The notes beneath the pieces are model-generated. The model did no database searches, was not told the origin of the DNA, and saw only the letters and a list, made by a program, of their open reading frames with translations. This document shows, one piece after another, positions 52,670-61,571 of a stretch of DNA of 64,000 bases; positions within the stretch are counted from its first letter, which is position 1; each line of letters opens with the position of its first letter. This stretch comes from Peribacillus simplex. GTDB taxonomy: Bacteria; Bacillota; Bacilli; Bacillales; DSM-1321. The stretch covers positions 3,686,001-3,750,000 of the forward strand of contig NZ_CP126106.1 of the NCBI RefSeq assembly GCF_030123325.1, read 5' to 3'. A program made the translations under genes and the position numbers.

Positions 52670-52689
52670 TTTAGACCTCCAGATCTAAA
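52670..52689 (-). promoter_or_regulatory. Hairpin enclosing the purine-permease ribosome site
   Basis: TTTAGA/TCTAAA form a 6-bp stem whose 8-nt loop (TCTGGAGG) holds the Shine-Dalgarno sequence, just before the ATG. Confidence 0.55.
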
Positions 52690-52814
52690 GGAAACACCGA
52701 CAACCGTTTGCACGAAAAGACAAGGTGTCCTAAAATTGTACTGCATCGACGTTTTTCCTGATCGTTAATCATTGAAAGAAAGATAAAAAACGAATGAGAA
52801 ACGCGACCTTTACT

Positions 52815-52843
52815 ATAATATTCGTTTTTATTCTTAAATTCAA
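52815..52843 (-). promoter_or_regulatory. Purine permease promoter with PurR-box-like flanks
   Basis: TTGAAT, 17-bp spacer, TATTAT on the minus strand. Inverted AAAAACGAAT-type half-sites lie at 52785-52794 and 52821-52830, about 18 bp apart when counted as full boxes, near the PurR arrangement; both are degenerate. Confidence 0.45.
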
Positions 52844-52934
52844 CTAAAAATTCGACCCCATTCATATTTTCGCCCTACCTGATAAGGAATCACTTTTACT
52901 TTTTCCTAAAATCAAGATTTATTTTCAGCTCAAT

Positions 52935-52971
52935 AAAAAAACCACATGAATCACTGATTCATGTGGTTTTT
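52935..52971 (-). terminator. sigF terminator
   Basis: AAAAACCACATGAAT/ATTCATGTGGTTTTT with T-run overlaps the sigF stop. Confidence 0.88.
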
Positions 52972-53718
52972 CATTTGCTGAAGAATCTTCTTTTCCAGCC
53001 TTGACACCTGGACTTGGGAAATACCAAGCCTTGCCGCCACTTCCGATTGCGTCTGATCTTTATAATACCTCAGGAAAACAATCAGCCTTTCACGTTCATT
53101 CAATTCATGTATGGCTTCTTTCAAAGCGATTTGATCGAACCAGGATGTTTCATTATGGTCGGCAATCTGGTCAAGAAGAGTAATCGGATCTCCATCATTT
53201 TCGTAAACCGTTTCATGGATGGATGAAGGGCTCCTGCTAGCTTCTTGGGCCATGATGATTTCCTCTGGCGACAGCTCTAGATGTTCCGCCAATTCATTGA
53301 CAGTCGGAACACGGCCATACGTTTTTGAAAGTTCCTCTTTGGCCCTGCGAATTTTATTCGCCATTTCCTTTAATGACCGGCTTACTTTAACCGTCCCGTC
53401 ATCACGGATAAAACGTTGGATTTCACCAATGATCATAGGCACCGCATACGTTGAGAATTTCACTTCAAACGATAAATCAAATTTATCCACGGACTTCAAC
53501 AGGCCAATACAGCCTATTTGATAAAGGTCATCCGGTTCGTAACCTCGATTGAGGAATCTTTGCACCACTGACCATACAAGCCTCAGATTGCTGTTGACAA
53601 TCAGGTTCCTCGCATCTTGGTCACCGCTCTGGCTGCGTTGGATTAAATTCCGCAATTCCTCATCTTTTAAATGGGGCTGGCCTTTCTTGCTCTTCTCGTT
53701 TTTAACCTCCACATCCAT
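52951..53718 (-). CDS. sigF: Forespore sigma factor SigF
   Basis: A 255-aa sigma factor starting at MDVEVKNEKSKKG (53718, behind AGGGAG). Region 2 has NLRLVWSVVQRFLNRGYEPDDLYQIGCIGLL; region 3 and region 4 follow, with SEVAARLGISQVQVSRLEKKIL as the -35 recognition helix. SigF is the first forespore-specific sigma factor, held inactive by SpoIIAB. Third gene of the spoIIA operon. Confidence 0.97.
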   Translation of the reverse strand: MDVEVKNEKSKKGQPHLKDEELRNLIQRSQSGDQDARNLIVNSNLRLVWSVVQRFLNRGYEPDDLYQIGCIGLLKSVDKFDLSFEVKFSTYAVPMIIGEIQRFIRDDGTVKVSRSLKEMANKIRRAKEELSKTYGRVPTVNELAEHLELSPEEIIMAQEASRSPSSIHETVYENDGDPITLLDQIADHNETSWFDQIALKEAIHELNERERLIVFLRYYKDQTQSEVAARLGISQVQVSRLEKKILQQMKNHMNQ

Positions 53719-53731
53719 ATGCAAGTCTCCC

Positions 53732-54172
53732 TTAATTGCACAAAGCTCTGCTTGTAGTTAAGTGCTTTTTTAATCGAATGATCGTGCCTTCGCCCTTGTG
53801 GGAAATTATATTGATTTCATCCATGAAGTTTTCCATGATGGTGAATCCCATACCGGAACGTTCAAGTTCGGGTTTTGTCGTAAATAACGGCTGTTTAGCC
53901 TCCTCGACGTCTTCAATGCCCAGTCCTTCATCCCGGATGGTCAATTCCACAGTATCGCCTTCGATGACCACTGAAATGTAGACCCAACCTTCCGGGTCAC
54001 TTTCATAACCATGGATAATCGAATTCGTAACGGCTTCTGACACGACAGTCTTGATCTCTGTCAATTCATCCATCGTCGGGTCCAATTGGGCAATGAAAGC
54101 CGCAACAGTTACCCTGGCAAAAGATTCATTTTGGCTAAGTGCAGAAAATTTCGTTTCCATTTTATTTTTCAT
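53732..54172 (-). CDS. spoIIAB: Anti-sigma F factor SpoIIAB
   Basis: A 146-aa GHKL kinase starting at MKNKMETKFSALSQNESF (54172, behind GGGGG). N-box EAVTNSIIHGY, G1 box IRDEGLGIED and RSGMGFTIMENFMD are present. It binds SigF and phosphorylates SpoIIAA on serine. The frame upstream of 54172 is spoIIAA sequence in another frame. Confidence 0.97.
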   Translation of the reverse strand: MKNKMETKFSALSQNESFARVTVAAFIAQLDPTMDELTEIKTVVSEAVTNSIIHGYESDPEGWVYISVVIEGDTVELTIRDEGLGIEDVEEAKQPLFTTKPELERSGMGFTIMENFMDEINIISHKGEGTIIRLKKHLTTSRALCN

Positions 54173-54173
54173 C

Positions 54174-54524
54174 TTAGGCAACCCCCAGTCTTTGCAAAGC
54201 GTTTTTTTCGGATAGTTCCATTTTAACAATTTTAAACAACCCTGACATCTCAAATAACCGCTTTACTGCTGGAGAAATTGCACAGACCACCATTTCACCT
54301 TGTTTTTTGTTTACCTGCTTATAGCGCCCTAAAATAACTCCGAGCCCCGAACTGTCCATAAAATCCAATTCTTCCATGTTAAGGATGATATGTTTGATAT
54401 TATGCTTTTGAATGGCTGCCTCTGCCTGGTTTTTCAGCTTTTCTGCTGTATGATGATCCAAATCACCTTTGAGACGAATGCACAATACGCTGTTTTTCGC
54501 CTCCATATTAATCGTAAGACTCAT
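54174..54524 (-). CDS. spoIIAA: Anti-anti-sigma factor SpoIIAA
   Basis: A 116-aa STAS-domain protein behind GAAGGAGG. The phosphorylated serine lies in DFMDSSGLGVILGRY (residues about 54-68). When dephosphorylated by SpoIIE it binds SpoIIAB and frees SigF. A SigH promoter is positioned before it, downstream of dacF. Confidence 0.97.
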   Translation of the reverse strand: MSLTINMEAKNSVLCIRLKGDLDHHTAEKLKNQAEAAIQKHNIKHIILNMEELDFMDSSGLGVILGRYKQVNKKQGEMVVCAISPAVKRLFEMSGLFKIVKMELSEKNALQRLGVA

Positions 54525-54561
54525 TATATACAGCCTCCTTCACTGTCTTATAAAGAGTCAA

Positions 54562-54589
54562 ATTCTCTTTTTCACCTGCCGATTCCTCC
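54562..54589 (-). promoter_or_regulatory. SigH promoter of spoIIAA-spoIIAB-sigF
   Basis: GGAGGAATC, a 12-bp spacer and AGAGAAT on the minus strand match RNAGGAWWW and RNNGAAT with one mismatch, 38 bp before spoIIAA. Confidence 0.75.
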
Positions 54590-54655
54590 TTACTAGCAAA
54601 ACTAGTGGAGTTTCGCCTAAATTAGTACGATTAACAGGCAATGCGACAATTTATT

Positions 54656-55822
54656 CTATTTTGCCTGGGTAAACATGCCGAAAGCCCTTTTATACAATTG
54701 CCACCAGCTGGCATTTTCAACAGTTTCCTTCGCAACGATCGGAGATTCGACATACACCTTACCGTTTTTCTTCAATTCAAGCGTACCAATTTCATCGCCT
54801 TTTTTAATCGGGGCATCCAAATCTTTATCAAGCGTAATTTTTTTTGTAAAGTCCTTTGCCGTTCCGTTTTTGGCTGTCAAAACTGAAATAGGTTCACTTG
54901 TGACCCCCACCACGGATTTTTTGTGTCCTTTACTTACCTTGGCTTCACCTAACACCTCGCCGCGCTTATAAATCGGGTATGTGATGTATTGTGAAAATGC
55001 ATAATCTAACATCTTGGTGACCTGAGCGTTTCGTTCTTTTGGAGAAACGGCTCCGAAAACCACAGCAATGACACGCATATTCCCTTTTTTAGCAGTAGCT
55101 GTCAAACAATACTTCGCTTCATTTGTGAATCCTGTCTTCAATCCATCGACCCCAGGGTAAAATTTCACTAATCTGTTCGTGTTGACAAGCCAGAATTTCT
55201 TTTCGGTATTTTCACGGAGATAATCTTCATATGTACCCGTGAACCTTGTAATCGTATCGTATTTCAATAATTCCTTTGCCATGATCGACATATCATGTGC
55301 CGAACTGTAATGATCTTTAACAGGAAGGCCTGTTGCGTTTTGGAACTTTGTATTTTTCAACCCGAGATCTTTCGCCTTTTTGTTCATTTTCCTAACAAAC
55401 TCTTCTTCCGATCCAGCTAGACGTTCAGCCATCGCCACCGATGCATCATTCGCCGAACCAATCGAGATGCCCTTGAGCATTTGTTCTGTGGTCATTTCTT
55501 CACCTGGCTCGAGAAAGATCTGGGAACCGCCCATCGATGCTGCATACTCACTAGTCCTGATTTTCTCCTTCATGCTAAGTTCGCCTTTATCGATCGCTTC
55601 CATGATCAGCAGCATCGTCATGATTTTCGTCATGCTTGCCGGTGAAAGACGAACATCTGCATTTTTATCATAGAGAACAGTACCTGTATCCCGTTCAATC
55701 AAAATAGCGGATTTAGCATTTGCCGCCAATTCGACCCCTTTTTCTTCAGCTGCTTTTGTATGCGGGATGCTAAAACCCAATGCTACCAAAACGGTTAAAA
55801 ATAGAGAAAGAATCCGCTTCAT
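54656..55822 (-). CDS. dacF: D-alanyl-D-alanine carboxypeptidase DacF
   Basis: A 388-aa S11 peptidase starting at MKRILSLFLTVLVALGF (55822) with a signal peptide to about residue 25. Active-site motifs are SMTK (near residue 61), SAND (about residue 122) and KTGFT (about residue 228). It modifies forespore peptidoglycan. It directly precedes spoIIAA, as in B. subtilis. Confidence 0.94.
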   Translation of the reverse strand: MKRILSLFLTVLVALGFSIPHTKAAEEKGVELAANAKSAILIERDTGTVLYDKNADVRLSPASMTKIMTMLLIMEAIDKGELSMKEKIRTSEYAASMGGSQIFLEPGEEMTTEQMLKGISIGSANDASVAMAERLAGSEEEFVRKMNKKAKDLGLKNTKFQNATGLPVKDHYSSAHDMSIMAKELLKYDTITRFTGTYEDYLRENTEKKFWLVNTNRLVKFYPGVDGLKTGFTNEAKYCLTATAKKGNMRVIAVVFGAVSPKERNAQVTKMLDYAFSQYITYPIYKRGEVLGEAKVSKGHKKSVVGVTSEPISVLTAKNGTAKDFTKKITLDKDLDAPIKKGDEIGTLELKKNGKVYVESPIVAKETVENASWWQLYKRAFGMFTQAK

Positions 55823-55850
55823 CTCCATACCCTCCAATCTTTATAGATTT

Positions 55851-55879
55851 TATTTTTTCCATTAAACCCATTTTTATAC
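55851..55879 (-). promoter_or_regulatory. Candidate SigF/SigG promoter of dacF
   Basis: GTATA (55875-55879) and GGAAAAAATA (55851-55860), the latter fitting the SigF -10 GGNRANANTR. The 14-bp spacer is short. Confidence 0.5.
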
Positions 55880-55935
55880 AAATAAAGATGAATTTTGAAA
55901 CATATACTGGATATAGGGTAACAAAGTGAACCAAA

Positions 55936-55969
55936 TTAAAAGAGGATGCGCATGGGCATCCTCTTTTAA
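55936..55969 (-). terminator. Second terminator after pdp
   Basis: AAAAGAGGATGC/GCATCCTCTTTT with a 6-nt loop. Confidence 0.8.
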
Positions 55970-55985
55970 CATTCAATGAGATAAA

Positions 55986-56018
55986 CGTAAAAAGCCGCTC
56001 AATAGCGGCCTTTTTACG
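55986..56018 (-). terminator. First terminator after pdp
   Basis: CGTAAAAAGCCGCT/AGCGGCCTTTTTACG hairpin immediately past the pdp stop; tandem with the one at 55936-55969. Confidence 0.85.
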
Positions 56019-56019
56019 T

Positions 56020-57324
56020 TCATTCCATAATCTCTTTATAGATCAATGTAGGTTTTTCTATTTTCTCTTTTGAAATCGCAATGCTTTCATACAATTTTTC
56101 TTTTACCTTTGAAACATCTTCAAAATTGCTGTAAATCGTCACTAGGGATTCACCTTTTGCCACGGTTTCCCCGATTTTTTTACGAAGTACCAGTCCGACT
56201 GCCAAATCAATCTCTGATTCTTTTGTTGCACGCCCGGCGCCTAAAAGCATGGCTGCCGTTCCTACTTCATCAGCGATGATTTCCGATACATATCCGTCCT
56301 CTTTCGCTTCCAGCTCGAAAGTATGAGCAGCCTGCGGTAGTTTTTCCGGCTGATCCACAACCGAACCATCGCCTCCCTGCGCTTCTAGGAAAACCTTGAA
56401 TGAGTTAAGTGCAGAACCATCCTTAATCGCATTTTCCAGCAAGGTTCTTGCTTCTTCCAGCGAGCTTGCCTTTTTGGCAAGGTATACCATATGGCTTCCT
56501 AGTGTTAAAGAAAGTTCCGTTAAATCTTCCGGTCCCTCTCCTTTAAGCGTATCGATGGCTTCCTTCACTTCTAAAGCATTTCCGATTGCGTAACCCAACG
56601 GTTGGCTCATATCGGAAATGACTGCCATCGTGTTTCGTCCCACATTGTTTCCAATGCTAACCATTGCATGGGCCAACTCTTCGGAATCTTCGAGAGTTTT
56701 CATGAAAGCGCCCGCTCCCGTTTTAACATCAAGTACGATTGCATCAGCACCAGCGGCGATTTTCTTACTCATGATCGAGCCAGCAATCAAACCGATACTG
56801 TTTACGGTAGCCGTAACATCGCGCAATGCATATAACTTTTTGTCGGCTGGAGTCAGGTTACCACTTTGTCCAATGACAGCTATCTTATTTTTATTAACAA
56901 GTCGAATGAACTCGTCATTTTCTATTTCGACATGAAATCCTTTTACAGACTCCAACTTATCGATCGTTCCGCCTGTATGACCAAGACCGCGTCCTGACAT
57001 CTTTGCCACTGGAACACCTACAGCAGCAACCAATGGTCCAAGCACTAGAGTCGTGGTATCACCAACACCGCCTGTTGAATGTTTATCGACCTTAATTCCT
57101 TCAATCATCGATAAATCAATTTGATCTCCTGATTCGACCATTGCCATGGTCAGATCAGCACGTTCCTTCTCATTCATGCCTTTGAAATAAACTGCCATTG
57201 ACCAAGCGCTCATTTGGTAATCCGGAATCGATCCATCGGTAAACCCTTTGATGATGAACTGTATTTCTTCCGTAGTAAGCGCCTTTCCATCACGCTTTTT
57301 CTCAATTAAATCTACCATTCTCAT
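56020..57324 (-). CDS. pdp: Pyrimidine-nucleoside phosphorylase
   Basis: A 434-aa phosphorylase. KHSTGGVGDTTTLVLGPLVAA is the phosphate-binding region (near residue 82), SGRGLGHTGGTIDKLE the signature, and DVKTGAGAFM the active-site loop. It splits uridine, thymidine and deoxyuridine into base and (deoxy)ribose-1-phosphate. Last gene of deoB-punA-pdp, whose sugars go to phosphopentomutase. Confidence 0.95.
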   Translation of the reverse strand: MRMVDLIEKKRDGKALTTEEIQFIIKGFTDGSIPDYQMSAWSMAVYFKGMNEKERADLTMAMVESGDQIDLSMIEGIKVDKHSTGGVGDTTTLVLGPLVAAVGVPVAKMSGRGLGHTGGTIDKLESVKGFHVEIENDEFIRLVNKNKIAVIGQSGNLTPADKKLYALRDVTATVNSIGLIAGSIMSKKIAAGADAIVLDVKTGAGAFMKTLEDSEELAHAMVSIGNNVGRNTMAVISDMSQPLGYAIGNALEVKEAIDTLKGEGPEDLTELSLTLGSHMVYLAKKASSLEEARTLLENAIKDGSALNSFKVFLEAQGGDGSVVDQPEKLPQAAHTFELEAKEDGYVSEIIADEVGTAAMLLGAGRATKESEIDLAVGLVLRKKIGETVAKGESLVTIYSNFEDVSKVKEKLYESIAISKEKIEKPTLIYKEIME

Positions 57325-57390
57325 ATTGGAATCCCCACTTTTTCAAAGACACCGCATCTCTTTAGGTGTACTTGTATTTTTTTGTTCGTT

Positions 57391-58203
57391 TTATATGTCT
57401 TTAACGATATGCTTAACAAATTCAAGAAAACTGCTTTTCACTTTTTCAGTCGTTTCAATAACCTCTTCATGAGACAATGGCTGATCAAGAATACCTGCGG
57501 CCATATTTGTAAGGCATGAAATTCCGAGCACCTTCATACCACTATGCCTAGCTACGATAACTTCCGGAACTGTCGACATACCAACTGCATCCCCGCCAAG
57601 GATCCTTGCCATTTTCACTTCTGCCGGTGTCTCATAGGTCGGTCCTGTATTTCCGATATAGACACCTTCTTTAATATCCAATCCTAGTGAAGCTGCTATT
57701 TTTTTTGCCTGCGTCCGAAGGTCTTTATTATAAGCCTCCGACATATCAGGGAATCTAGGGCCGAAACGCTCTTCATTAGGACCAATCAATGGATTTGCCC
57801 CCATCAAATTAATATGATCCGTAATGAGCATCAAATCACCTGGTTCATAGCTTTCATTAACGCTTCCCGCAGCATTCGTTACAATTAATTGCTCAACGCC
57901 AAGTAGTTTCATTACACGTACAGGAAAAGTGACCTTCTCCATGGAATACCCCTCATAAAAGTGGAAACGTCCTTGCATGGCTACAACTTTTTTGCCACTT
58001 AATTGTCCAATGACAAGCTGTCCAGCGTGTCCCTCAACAGTCGATACCGGGAATTCCGGGATTTCGTGGTATGGAATAGTCATCGGATTTTCAATTTCAT
58101 CCGCCAATACACCAAGCCCGGAACCAAGAATCAGTCCTATCTCCGGAGTGCCTTCAATTTTACTTTTTATAAATGACGCAGCAGTCTCTATTTTATTAAA
58201 CAT
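57391..58203 (-). CDS. punA: Purine nucleoside phosphorylase I (inosine/guanosine type)
   Basis: A 270-aa trimeric-type phosphorylase with LGSGLGVLADEI (phosphate loop), GRFHFYEGYSMEKVTFPVRVM, TNAAGSVN, GPTYETPAE and MSTVPEVIVARH. It releases hypoxanthine or guanine and ribose-1-phosphate. Translation starts at the codon after the deoB stop behind GGGGAG. In B. subtilis the gene is called pupG. Confidence 0.94.
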   Translation of the reverse strand: MFNKIETAASFIKSKIEGTPEIGLILGSGLGVLADEIENPMTIPYHEIPEFPVSTVEGHAGQLVIGQLSGKKVVAMQGRFHFYEGYSMEKVTFPVRVMKLLGVEQLIVTNAAGSVNESYEPGDLMLITDHINLMGANPLIGPNEERFGPRFPDMSEAYNKDLRTQAKKIAASLGLDIKEGVYIGNTGPTYETPAEVKMARILGGDAVGMSTVPEVIVARHSGMKVLGISCLTNMAAGILDQPLSHEEVIETTEKVKSSFLEFVKHIVKDI

Positions 58204-59406
58204 CTATTTAATCTCCCCTAAATTTAAATCGCCCAATATATTTTTTCCAAAGGCAGGCATTTTCACATCAAAATTAGCAGCGACCGTCGCCCCAATATCA
58301 GCAAATGTATCTCTTATCGGGAGTTCGGCACCTTCCGTAAATCGTTTTGAATAAACTAATAATGGAACATATTCACGTGTGTGATCGGTTCCTTCATGGA
58401 CCGGATCATTCCCGTGATCGGCAGTGATGATCAATAAATCATCCTCATTCAGTTTATCAAGGACTTCCGGCATCCGAGCATCGAATTCTTCCAATGCCTT
58501 TCCGTATCCCTCTGGATCGCGGCGGTGACCGTATAAAGCATCGAAGTCGACTAGGTTAAGGAAACTTAACCCTTTGAAATCCTGTTCTACCGTTTGGATT
58601 AATTTATCCATTCCATCCATATTGGATACTGTCCTCAATGATTCAGTGACGCCCTCCCCATCAAAGATATCAGAGATTTTCCCGATTGCGAGCACATCAT
58701 ATCCAGAATCTTTCAATTCATCCATTACCGTCCGGTTAAAAGGCTTCAACGCATAATCATGACGATTAGACGTTCTTTTAAAGTTGCCTGGTTCACCTGT
58801 GAACGGTCTGGCAATCACGCGTCCAACCTTGAACTCATCAGCCATTGTCACTTCACGGGCAATTTCACAAATCTTGTATAATTCGTCTATCGGGACGATA
58901 TCTTCATGTGCAGCAATCTGCAATACGGAATCAGCTGATGTATAAACGATCAGCGCACCCGTTTTCATATGTTCCTCGCCAAGCCTTTCGATGATTTCCG
59001 TGCCGCTTGCCGGGACGTTCCCAATAATTCCCCGACCCATCTTCGCCTCGAGCTCATTGACTAATAATTCCGGGAAACCATCCGGAAATACACGGAATGG
59101 AGTCGATATATTCAATCCCATGATTTCCCAATGTCCAGTCATCGTATCTTTACCTGTAGAGGCTTCCTTCATTTTCGTATAGTATGCGAGAGGTTGCTGA
59201 GCTTTATCAATCCCCTTGATTTCACGGATATTGCCTAAACCCAATTTAGCGAGTGTCGGCATGTTCAATCCATTCATTCTTTCTGCTATATGGCCAAGTG
59301 TATCCGCCCCTTTATCGCCGAATAAATCTGCATCAGGTGCTTCGCCAATCCCAACTGAATCCATAACTATTACAAATATTCGTTTAAATGCTGAATTCCC
59401 TTTCAT
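58204..59406 (-). CDS. deoB: Phosphopentomutase
   Basis: A 400-aa alkaline-phosphatase-superfamily enzyme with MDSVGIGEAPDA (metal-binding), DTLGHIAE, KDTMTGHWEIMG (catalytic Thr), DFDALYGHRRDPEGY and TADHGNDP. It interconverts (deoxy)ribose 1- and 5-phosphates. First gene of the nucleoside-catabolism operon, with a cre-bearing promoter. B. subtilis name drm. Confidence 0.95.
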   Translation of the reverse strand: MKGNSAFKRIFVIVMDSVGIGEAPDADLFGDKGADTLGHIAERMNGLNMPTLAKLGLGNIREIKGIDKAQQPLAYYTKMKEASTGKDTMTGHWEIMGLNISTPFRVFPDGFPELLVNELEAKMGRGIIGNVPASGTEIIERLGEEHMKTGALIVYTSADSVLQIAAHEDIVPIDELYKICEIAREVTMADEFKVGRVIARPFTGEPGNFKRTSNRHDYALKPFNRTVMDELKDSGYDVLAIGKISDIFDGEGVTESLRTVSNMDGMDKLIQTVEQDFKGLSFLNLVDFDALYGHRRDPEGYGKALEEFDARMPEVLDKLNEDDLLIITADHGNDPVHEGTDHTREYVPLLVYSKRFTEGAELPIRDTFADIGATVAANFDVKMPAFGKNILGDLNLGEIK

Positions 59407-59502
59407 GAGTCATTCCTCCTAAAATAGTAAATCACTTTTTATACTCTCTATAATACCCTTATTCTGCTCAGTTACTCTTCATTTAAATGAAATCGCGAGA
59501 AC

Positions 59503-59553
59503 GTCAGAAGTCTGACCTCTCTACATTGTAAACGATTACCATGATGGAGACAA
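59503..59553 (-). promoter_or_regulatory. deoB operon promoter with cre site and operator-like palindrome
   Basis: TTGTCT (59548-59553), 17-bp spacer and TACAAT (59525-59530). A CcpA cre-like site, TTGTAAACGATTACC (59526-59540, one mismatch to WTGNAANCGNWNNCW), lies inside it. A palindrome GTCAGAAGTCTGAC (59503-59516) sits at about +2 to +15. The leader to deoB is about 110 nt; a second TATTAT is near 59450. Confidence 0.6.
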
Positions 59554-59639
59554 ATAATATATTTCGGAATGAAACAAAGTGCCCCAAGATGCACGTTGGA
59601 ATCATTTGCAGCCCTTATAGCAGTCAAGTGAAAACGAAG

Positions 59640-59689
59640 AAAAAAGGCTGCTCCTCCAACTGCCTCGCAGTTAAACTCACAACCTTTTC
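59640..59689 (-). terminator. xerD terminator
   Basis: AAAAGGTTG/CAGCCTTTT outer and AACTGC/GCAGTT inner stems, then T-run on the minus strand. Confidence 0.75.
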
Positions 59690-59707
59690 TATCATTCTAC
59701 TATTCTT

Positions 59708-60601
59708 TTAAGCTCGCGGATGGAATTTTGAATATACATCCTTGATCCGTACGTTCGTTATATGTGTATAAATTTGAGTTGTCGAAATATCAGCATGACC
59801 AAGCATTTCTTGGACGGCACGTAAATCAGCCCCATTCATCAATAGATGTGTTGCGAAAGAATGTCTTAGTGTATGCGGTGTAATTTCTTTTTCAATTTGT
59901 GCCGATTTTACAAGTTTTTTTAGAATCTTCCAAAATCCCTGCCTTGTCAGCCTGTTTCCATGATGATTCAAAAAAAGTGAATCTGTCCTGTGCTTGGGAC
60001 TGGCCATTTTCCCCCGGGAACTTTCCATATAATGTTCAATCGCACCCAATGCAGTTTGTCCAATCGGAATGATTCTCTCTTTATTTCCTTTCCCTACGCA
60101 TCGGACAAAACCCATCGATGCATGGACATCACTCACATCCATGGATATCAACTCACTGACACGCATACCCGTCGCATACATCAGTTCTAGCATCGCCTTA
60201 TCGCGTAAACCGAATTCATCCATTTTCTTCGGGGCTTCCAATAGTGCTTCAACCTCTTCCATGCTTAATACCTTTGGAAGGTTTCGTTCCGGTTTTGGCG
60301 TTTCTATATGTATGGACGGATCCTGCTCGGTTACTTTTTCCCTTAGAAGAAATTGATGAAAAGACCGAATGGAAGCTATATGACGTGCCACCGTCTTCGA
60401 TGATTTCCCTTGATCCTTCAAATGCACGAGAAAATGCAGGATGTTCACCCGCCTTGAATCATTCCAAGTTTCAATGGCTTCAACATCTTTCAGATAGCTC
60501 CAATATGATCTTAAGTCACGCTCATACGAGACGAGCGTATTCTTGGCAAGTCCTTTTTCAATGGTTAAAAAATGAATGAAATCCCTAATTTGATTCTCCA
60601 T
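59708..60601 (-). CDS. xerD: Site-specific tyrosine recombinase XerD
   Basis: A 297-aa recombinase starting at MENQIRDFIHFL (60601, GGGGAG 8 bases upstream). Catalytic residues are visible in YATGMRVSEL (Arg), GKGNKERIIP (Lys), HTLRHSFATHL (His, Arg), LGHADISTTQIYTH (His, Tyr). With CodV/XerC it resolves chromosome dimers at dif; it also unloads SMC. Located between yqzK and the deo operon as in B. subtilis ripX. Confidence 0.95.
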   Translation of the reverse strand: MENQIRDFIHFLTIEKGLAKNTLVSYERDLRSYWSYLKDVEAIETWNDSRRVNILHFLVHLKDQGKSSKTVARHIASIRSFHQFLLREKVTEQDPSIHIETPKPERNLPKVLSMEEVEALLEAPKKMDEFGLRDKAMLELMYATGMRVSELISMDVSDVHASMGFVRCVGKGNKERIIPIGQTALGAIEHYMESSRGKMASPKHRTDSLFLNHHGNRLTRQGFWKILKKLVKSAQIEKEITPHTLRHSFATHLLMNGADLRAVQEMLGHADISTTQIYTHITNVRIKDVYSKFHPRA

Positions 60602-60606
60602 ATTCA

Positions 60607-60837
60607 TTACTCCCCGTTTAAATAAAACAACATTAAGCGTTCAAGCCATGCATCATCACCCGTATCAACAGCCTTTGATACTTTTACGGCCATGCCTTTC
60701 GGTTCATCATAACGATGATAACTTTGATATTCCTGATTTAACCATACCATTCCTATATAAAAAAGAACAGTGAAGCTAACAAAGAGAACCATCACTTTAG
60801 CCGTGTGCAAAACAAGCGATAATGATGTTTTCATCAT
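60607..60837 (-). CDS. yqzK: YqzK family membrane protein (DUF4227)
   Basis: A 76-aa protein with one N-terminal membrane helix (about 10-33) and a short charged tail (RYDEPKGMAVKVSKAV). Start 60837 or 60834 behind GGGAGGGG. Conserved position before xerD and after fur supports YqzK. Function unknown. Confidence 0.82.
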   Translation of the reverse strand: MMKTSLSLVLHTAKVMVLFVSFTVLFYIGMVWLNQEYQSYHRYDEPKGMAVKVSKAVDTGDDAWLERLMLFYLNGE

Positions 60838-60961
60838 CTTTCCCCTCCCATTCGATCCTTTGTATCAATCTATGCCCAACAGGACAAGTTTTATACGTGT
60901 TTCGGAAAGGAGAAAACAAAAACAGCTCTTCCTTGAGAAAATGGGTTTTTAAAATGCAGAA

Positions 60962-60987
60962 AACCTTCTCCATTAAATGGAAAAGGT
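60962..60987 (-). terminator. fur terminator
   Basis: ACCTTTTCCAT/ATGGAGAAGGT hairpin with TTTTC on the minus strand. Confidence 0.7.
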
Positions 60988-61002
60988 CCGACTTCATTCA
61001 CC

Positions 61003-61458
61003 TTAATTTTCTTCTTTGTCATGACACCGATGACAAATGCCATGAAAGGTTAATCTATGGTCTTTAATCTTGAAGTTCCAGTCGCGTTCCACAATGTCTT
61101 CTACGTCTTCAAGTAGGTCTTCCTGGATCTCATCTACCGCACCACATTCCACACAAACAAGATGATGATGGAAATGCGCAGCTCCCTCTTGTCTTAAATC
61201 ATAACGGGAAACCCCGTCTCCAAAGTTAATTTTATCTACTATCTTCAATTCAGTCAGCAACTCTAGCGTACGGTAAACTGTTGCCAATCCAATTTCCGGC
61301 GACTTTTCTTTGACAAGGAGGTAAACGTCTTCTGCGCTTAAATGATCCTCTTCATGCTCAAGTAAAACGCGGACGGTCGCTTCTCGCTGAGGCGTTAATT
61401 TGTAGCTGGACGAGTGTAACTGCTTTTTTATCCTATCAATTCTGTTTTCTATTTCCAT
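61003..61458 (-). CDS. fur: Ferric uptake regulator Fur
   Basis: A 151-aa Fur-family regulator starting at MEIENRIDRIKKQ (61458, GAGGG upstream). Winged helix with LTPQREATVRVLLE and GLATVYRTLELL; metal sites HFHHHLVC and two structural CxxC pairs, C102/C105 and C142/C145. Orthology to Fur rather than PerR or Zur is supported by the spoIIM-fur-yqzK-xerD order. Its likely target in this window is fer. Confidence 0.93.
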   Translation of the reverse strand: MEIENRIDRIKKQLHSSSYKLTPQREATVRVLLEHEEDHLSAEDVYLLVKEKSPEIGLATVYRTLELLTELKIVDKINFGDGVSRYDLRQEGAAHFHHHLVCVECGAVDEIQEDLLEDVEDIVERDWNFKIKDHRLTFHGICHRCHDKEEN

Positions 61459-61571
61459 ACCTAATATTCCCTCCCGCGCCGCTATCCTATCCATTATATC
61501 AAAAGAGGGAAAACTGTCAAAATAGATTTCTTGTTAATGATAAAAAAATTTGCGGGAACGGTATATTTCCA

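Noticed and set aside
52667..52810. Guanine/adenine riboswitch before the purine permease
   Set aside because: The conserved purine-aptamer loops are missing in the leader.
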